Shown in pieces: positions 59,170-64,000 of a stretch of DNA of 64,000 nucleotides. The stretch comes from Epiperipatus broadwayi. Taxonomy: Eukaryota; Onychophora; Udeonychophora; Euonychophora; Peripatidae. Both the position numbers and the translations under genes were made by a program. The notes under the pieces are model-generated. The model saw only the letters and a program-made list of their open reading frames with translations, ran no database searches and had not been told where the DNA came from. The stretch is from contig JAQFVV010012396.1 of assembly GCA_028023455.1 (NCBI GenBank), positions 6,052,085-6,116,084 on the forward strand, read 5' to 3'. Numbering within the stretch: the first letter of the stretch is position 1; each line of letters starts with the position of its first letter.

Positions 59170-60497
59170 ATATAAAATAAATATTCATTACTATACTTGA
59201 ATATTTTTGCATATAAGCAAATAATTTCAAAAAAGGATATTTAACAAAAAAAAACTGAGTTATTTATCATACAAAAAAGAGTTTTTCATCAACTTTTTGT
59301 ATAATTTGGGAAACAAAATCTAATTATTACTATATATAAGGGCTTTGTGAATATTCATAATATATATATCATAATGAAATTAAAAAATAGATACAAATGA
59401 TATATGATATGATTAGGTTACCTCATTTTATATACATTTGTATCGGAATCCAAAATGCAATTGGATGAAATTATCATCAAGCAGAAGCAAATCATGCTAC
59501 AGATATTAATTACATAAATAAGTGGTATAACACTAAATATATATCAATGCTAAATAAATGTTGTGATTATTAAGAAAATGATCAAGGCCATATGGGAACA
59601 AAAATATTGGTCATAAATAAATTAATTATATATTATGTCAATAAACTATGAACTTAAAGATGATCCTTAGTTCCTTTATGCTATTTACATGATTCCCCAA
59701 AAAAATGGTTTAGAATCTATACAGACAAAATTCCATAATTGACTGGTGATAGTAAAAGATTACATATATGCACAAGAATACAGGCAAAATATTGACTCTA
59801 GTATGAAATTATTTCACTGTAATAATTTAATATAATGATATTAATTCAATTTAATAGAAAATAAAGTGAAATTAAAGATATAACATTAATATTCTCCAAT
59901 AACATAGTGTCAACCAATTCTGATTTTACAAATATCTCATAATTTCAAGTCAATAAATGTTCAATCTTTCAATCATTCATTAACTGATTGAATTAAATTT
60001 TCAATTTTTTATATGATTAAATTTATTTTTATTCTTTAATATATTAGCAAAAAAAATGAATTATTTCTTTGAAGTATATGTTTACAATTAAAAATTATTT
60101 ATAAAAATATTGCAAATATAAAAAAGTTAATAATAAACCAAAATATATAATCAGAACAATAATGGTTTTTTTTATTGGATGATTATCACATTGCTGATCA
60201 AAATATTAAATTAAAAAAAAATTAAATTTGCCCATACAAATATATTTGTTCAAACTGTTAAATATTTTTTCCCTTGGGACTAAATTCCAAGTTTTATATA
60301 TGTACTTTTTTAACAATAGATTTATGTGTAAAAAACGTATACCAATGAATTTTATAATAGATTTATTTTATCTATGCTTCTATATATTATTTGGAAATTG
60401 GTTTTATATATATAGATTGCTTTATTTATCATGGTTTGAATGGCCTTCTATATAGATTACTTTATAACATATTTTATTAACAAAGATAAATGCTGTA
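59170..60497. other. AT-rich DNA, no recognised gene
   Basis: Several hydrophobic frames of 60-75 codons reflect composition. Nothing recognisable. Confidence 0.45.
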
Positions 60498-60507
60498 TTC
60501 ATCATCA

Positions 60508-61740
60508 TCAACCATTATCAATCCACTGCAGGATGAAGGTCTCTCCAAATTCAATCCATCTTTTCCTATCTTTAGCTTCTCTTCTCCACATCACCCCTGC
60601 ACACTTTTTTATTTCATCCACCCATCTAACATGGTCTCTTTCTGGGTCTTTTACAATCTCTTGGAATCCAGTTTAAAATTTCAATTGTCCATCTGTTATC
60701 ATCTCTTCTAACAATATGTCCAGCCCAACTCCACTTCTGTCTTTTAATTTTTTTAATGAGGTCAGTAACACCTGTTTGTTCTCTTACCCATACATTGTGT
60801 TTTTGATCCCTTCTTGTTATTCCCAACATGCATCTCTCCATACTTCTTTGAGTGGTCTGAAGTCTCTGTATTGCTCTTCTATTAAGTGTTCATGTCTCAG
60901 ATCCATAAGTAAAAACTGGCAAAACACGTTTATTAAAAATCTTCCTTTTCAAACACATAGGCACATTTCCTTTTAGTATCAAGTTATTTCTACCAAAAGC
61001 ACTCCAACTAAGTTTAATTCTATGATTAATTTCATCCATTATATTTCCATCTGTATTAATAATCTGACCAAGGTATTTGTAACTGTTAACTTCTTCTAAC
61101 TCATCATAATCAATCTTTATTTTCATATTTTGAGAAAATCTATTAAACATTACTTTAGTCTTTTTAACATTTATCTTTAGGCCTACTTTCCTACTTTCAT
61201 CTGATAACTCCTGCAACATTTCCTGTAGCTCTAAAGCATTATTTGCAAAAACAACTACATCATCTGCAAAATCTAAATGACTTAAATAATCTCCATTTAC
61301 TTTCACTCCTTTAGCTTCCCATTTTAATCCACAAAATACTTCTTGCAGCACTGCTGTAAAAAGTTTTGGAGATATAGAGTCACCCTGTCTTACACCCTTT
61401 TCAATGTTGATTTTCCTACTATCATTATGTAATCTAATTGTTGCTGTTGCATTTTTATAAATATTCTTCAAAATATGACAATATCCTGGATCTACATCTT
61501 GATGATCCAATGCTTTAATCACTGAAGAAATGTTTATAGAATCAAATGCCTTTTCATAGTCTACAAATCCTAAGCATAATGGCAACTCATATTCATTTGT
61601 CCTTTCTATAATTTCTCTCAATACCTGGATATGATCTACTGTACTAAAACCACTTTTAAATCCAGCTTGTTCTCTTGGTTGGTGGAAATCCAGTGTTTTC
61701 TGTAGACGAGTTGTAATTATCTTAGTAAAAATTTTGTATT
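60508..61740 (-). pseudogene. RTE RT, 3' portion
   Basis: Open from 61740 (YKIFTKIITTRLQ) through FVDYEKAFDS (motif A), VRQGDSISPKLF (motif B), HLDFADDVVVF (active site FADD) and INVKKTKVM to a TGA at 60890-60892, which sits where Trp is expected after YGSET. The frame reopens and gives the RTE C-terminal region (MERCMLGITRRD, WSWAGHIVRR). One more shift near 60625 leads to the last segment (WVDEIKKCAGVMWRR) ending at the TGA 60508-60510. Two lesions in about 410 codons: a moderately young copy. Confidence 0.85.
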
Positions 61741-61854
61741 ATGTACCAATAATAGTTATAATGAATATGGGTTGATAATCAAAAAAAAAACACCTTTAAG
61801 ATTGCTTGGAAATTCTCAACTACTTAAAAAAAAGTTTATTTTGAAATAAATATT

Positions 61855-62765
61855 TAGATTGTAATCATGGACTCACATGAGGGTCTTATATAGTAATTTT
61901 TAGTAAAAATTATAACAAAATAGGGAGACAAAAATTATTAAGAAAAACAATATTTACAGTTGATATTCCTAATCTTCATAAACATTCTAATGAATTTAAA
62001 TTAGAACTTACAAATCGGTTTCAAGTATTAGTAGATTTTGAACATGATTCAGATTTGAATGACATTAATAGGAAAATAAGTGAACAACTTGTAAAAACCG
62101 CAACAAAGATAGCTGGTAGAAAAAAGCAGCAATTGACCAATAAAATTTCTACTGAGACTAGAGAATTTATGAAGAAAAGAAGGACTATGAGGATATACAA
62201 CAATGATGCCTTAAAAAAGATTGGATATCTCGAATTTTGTAAAATGGTATGGAAAAGAGTTGAAAATGTTATAAGAAAGTATAATTGTGAACTAGCAAGG
62301 AAAGCTGTAGAAGAGAATAAAAGTCTAAAGAGTGTAAAACAACATTTTGGTATTGGTAGGAAATTTATATCTGCAATAAGAAAAAAAGATGGCATTATTA
62401 CTAAAAAGAGAGATGACATCATAAAATGTGTAGAAGACTTTTATCAAGAATTATATAGTAATAAAGAACAAGTGCCTCCTATACATATATCTTCTGAATT
62501 GCCCAGAATTTTGAATGAGGAAGTGAGACATGCAATTAAATTTATGAAGAAAGGGAAGGCTCCAGGTAATGATGGAATTGTAATTGATATATTAAAAGAA
62601 GCAGGTGAAGAAATAGAATTTTTTTTAACAAAGTTATATACCAAATGTCTAAATGATAAAGATGTACTAGATGATTGGAAAAATGCAGTATTAATATTAA
62701 TATTTTAAAAAGGTGATAAAGAAGACATTAGAAATTACAGACCTATCAGTCTTTTATCAGTTTTA
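61855..62765 (+). pseudogene. RTE ORF, inverted 5' portion (endonuclease end to RT start)
   Basis: Begins with a trace of the endonuclease end (an SDH-like THMRVLYSNF near 61869), then a linker, an open frame from 62055 with a Lys-rich region, and RT motif 0-1: KKGKAPGNDGIVIDILKEAG (about 62547) and WKNAVLILIF. A TAA at 62706-62708 interrupts the following GDKEDIRNYRPISLLSV, after which homology stops at about 62763. Everything is on the strand opposite to the 3' portion. Confidence 0.82.
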
Positions 62766-64000
62766 ATGCTGTATTATTTGAACTTAAATATATTCATATG
62801 CATAGATTATCAGTCACTACAAAGAATATCAATGGCATATGTCTAGGTAGCCTCAAACTCAACTGGCATGGTGTCTGCTAGAAACTTTTCTTTCTCACTC
62901 TGCAAAATCTTGATTAAACTGAACCTTATTATTTATATTATATGCTAAAGAATGTACAAAGTAATAAGAGAATGGTTATAAATTATTTTTCTTTTTTAAT
63001 TAATAAAAACAAGATGTTAATTATGTAAAATGTTTTAAGTAAAATAATCTCTCATCTTAATATTTTGATAGAATGTATTGTAATCTTTATTATATATTAT
63101 TATTAAGTTAAAATTTTGTAAATCTATAAATTTATTTCTGTAAATATTAGAAGAATGTATTGGAAAATGTAAGATATTATTTAACAATTTAAATGAAATA
63201 TAATATGTCAAAATTTTTAATGTGTGCTTGAAAGAGTGCATATTAGAAATATATTAATTAAAGAAACACTTATTTGTTTGTAAATATAAAGACTTGAAAT
63301 TTTAAATGCTTGAAAAAAGTAAGTGTATGAATAACTACTACAAGGTTTATAAAATTAAAAAAATATTATTTGTGAGTTAGTTCTAAAAAATTTAATCCAA
63401 ATTATTTTCTTTAAAACAGACTTGCCTTAAATGAATTCAGTCATCTTTTTTTATTACCTGCAGGTGATTTTACTATTTAGTATTTGAATACATTTGTCGT
63501 GAAATGGTATTTTAAATTCTTATACATATACTGTATATTGTTGGGTCTCAGTAGAGCCTGAGACTGGCCATTCATTTTGATTGTGTTGATTTTATGAAAA
63601 ATAGAGATGTATAAAATAGAATATATTTATATTGCTATTCCATTAATGTGTGTTCATCTAAGCTCATTTGAAGATGAGAATTTGTTCAATAGTCATTAAG
63701 AAATTTCTCTATTTTATTTGTAAAGAATATACTTCCAGATATTTTGATGTATACAATAGAGATGAGAAATTCCTTTTTCTTTTGATGAAAAGTGCTTCCA
63801 GATTTTGTGTTATCATATAGCCACTTAGTTTTCTTTTTTAGATGTGATTTTAACACTTTTATATCTTATTATTTTAAACACATTTATTCTTATAATGATG
63901 GAATTGCTCATATCAAATATCTCAAACATATATAAATTTTAATCAATTACATTCTTACTATGGAGAAAGATAAATAAGCATAGTAGATAAATTAACTTTT
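62766..64000. other. AT-rich DNA, no recognised gene
   Basis: Nothing recognisable; no frame above 70 codons with domain content. Confidence 0.45.

Larger units (their letters stand above)
60498..62765 (-). mobile_element. RTE-type LINE with 5' inversion, 5'-truncated
   Basis: The 3' part (61740-60498) lies on the minus strand and ends in a short TGATGATGA tail, the usual RTE ending. The 5' part (61855-62765) lies on the plus strand. Together they make one continuous protein order: end of endonuclease, linker, first RT motifs on the plus strand, and the remaining RT and C-terminus on the minus strand, with the break at the same point (after ISLLSV, before YKIFTK). This is the structure made by twin priming during target-primed reverse transcription. 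Confidence 0.85.

Noticed and set aside
62021-62422. 133-codon minus-strand frame
   Set aside because: Antisense shadow of the inverted RTE 5' portion.

Overview
This window looks like repeat-dominated DNA from an AT-rich invertebrate animal genome. The signs are low GC throughout, no bacterial gene organisation, and a mix of Penelope-like elements (PLEs), RTE-type and other non-LTR retrotransposons, a Ty3/gypsy element and a TA-flanked Tigger/pogo-like DNA transposon. I cannot name the species. No host protein-coding gene is recognisable; a promoter-like cluster near 19.2 kb is the only hint of one.

Layout. 1-9.8 kb: mostly unannotatable AT-rich DNA, with two decayed repeats at 3.8 and 4.3-4.55 kb. 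9.8-15.9 kb: a full-length two-ORF LINE (APE endonuclease + RT) sitting between two (AAT)n arrays, both ORFs broken. 16.9-18.3 kb: a PLE C-terminal fragment with a GIY-YIG domain between inverted arms that carry tRNA-like sequence. 20.7-26.0 kb: a complete minus-strand Ty3/gypsy element with TG...CA LTRs, AAATC target duplication, PBS and polypurine tract, but with several frame breaks. 26.5-30.6 kb: a Tigger-like element split by a near-perfect palindrome of two PLE copies, each with an open RT + GIY-YIG frame. 31-34.3 kb: two unrelated foldback repeats. 38.1-41.4 kb: an old plus-strand gypsy copy interrupted by a tandemly repeated PLE fragment. 44.0-45.1 kb: another PLE remnant. 45.36-45.77 kb: a foldback whose loop holds a hammerhead ribozyme with all core residues. 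49.0-49.6 and 53.0-53.6 kb: decayed LINE pieces. 52.6 kb: a second hammerhead-like motif. 58.0-59.2 kb: a second, uninterrupted Tigger-like deletion derivative. 60.5-62.8 kb: an RTE-type LINE with a 5' inversion of the twin-priming type.

The main theme is PLEs and their self-cleaving RNA motifs. At least four different PLE remnants are present, plus a canonical hammerhead, a near-canonical hammerhead and a conserved hammerhead-shaped motif with a non-standard core strand that recurs 3' of PLE sequence. Elements are nested, which gives relative ages: the PLE palindrome is younger than the Tigger copy it splits, and the 39-40 kb PLE is younger than the gypsy copy it splits.
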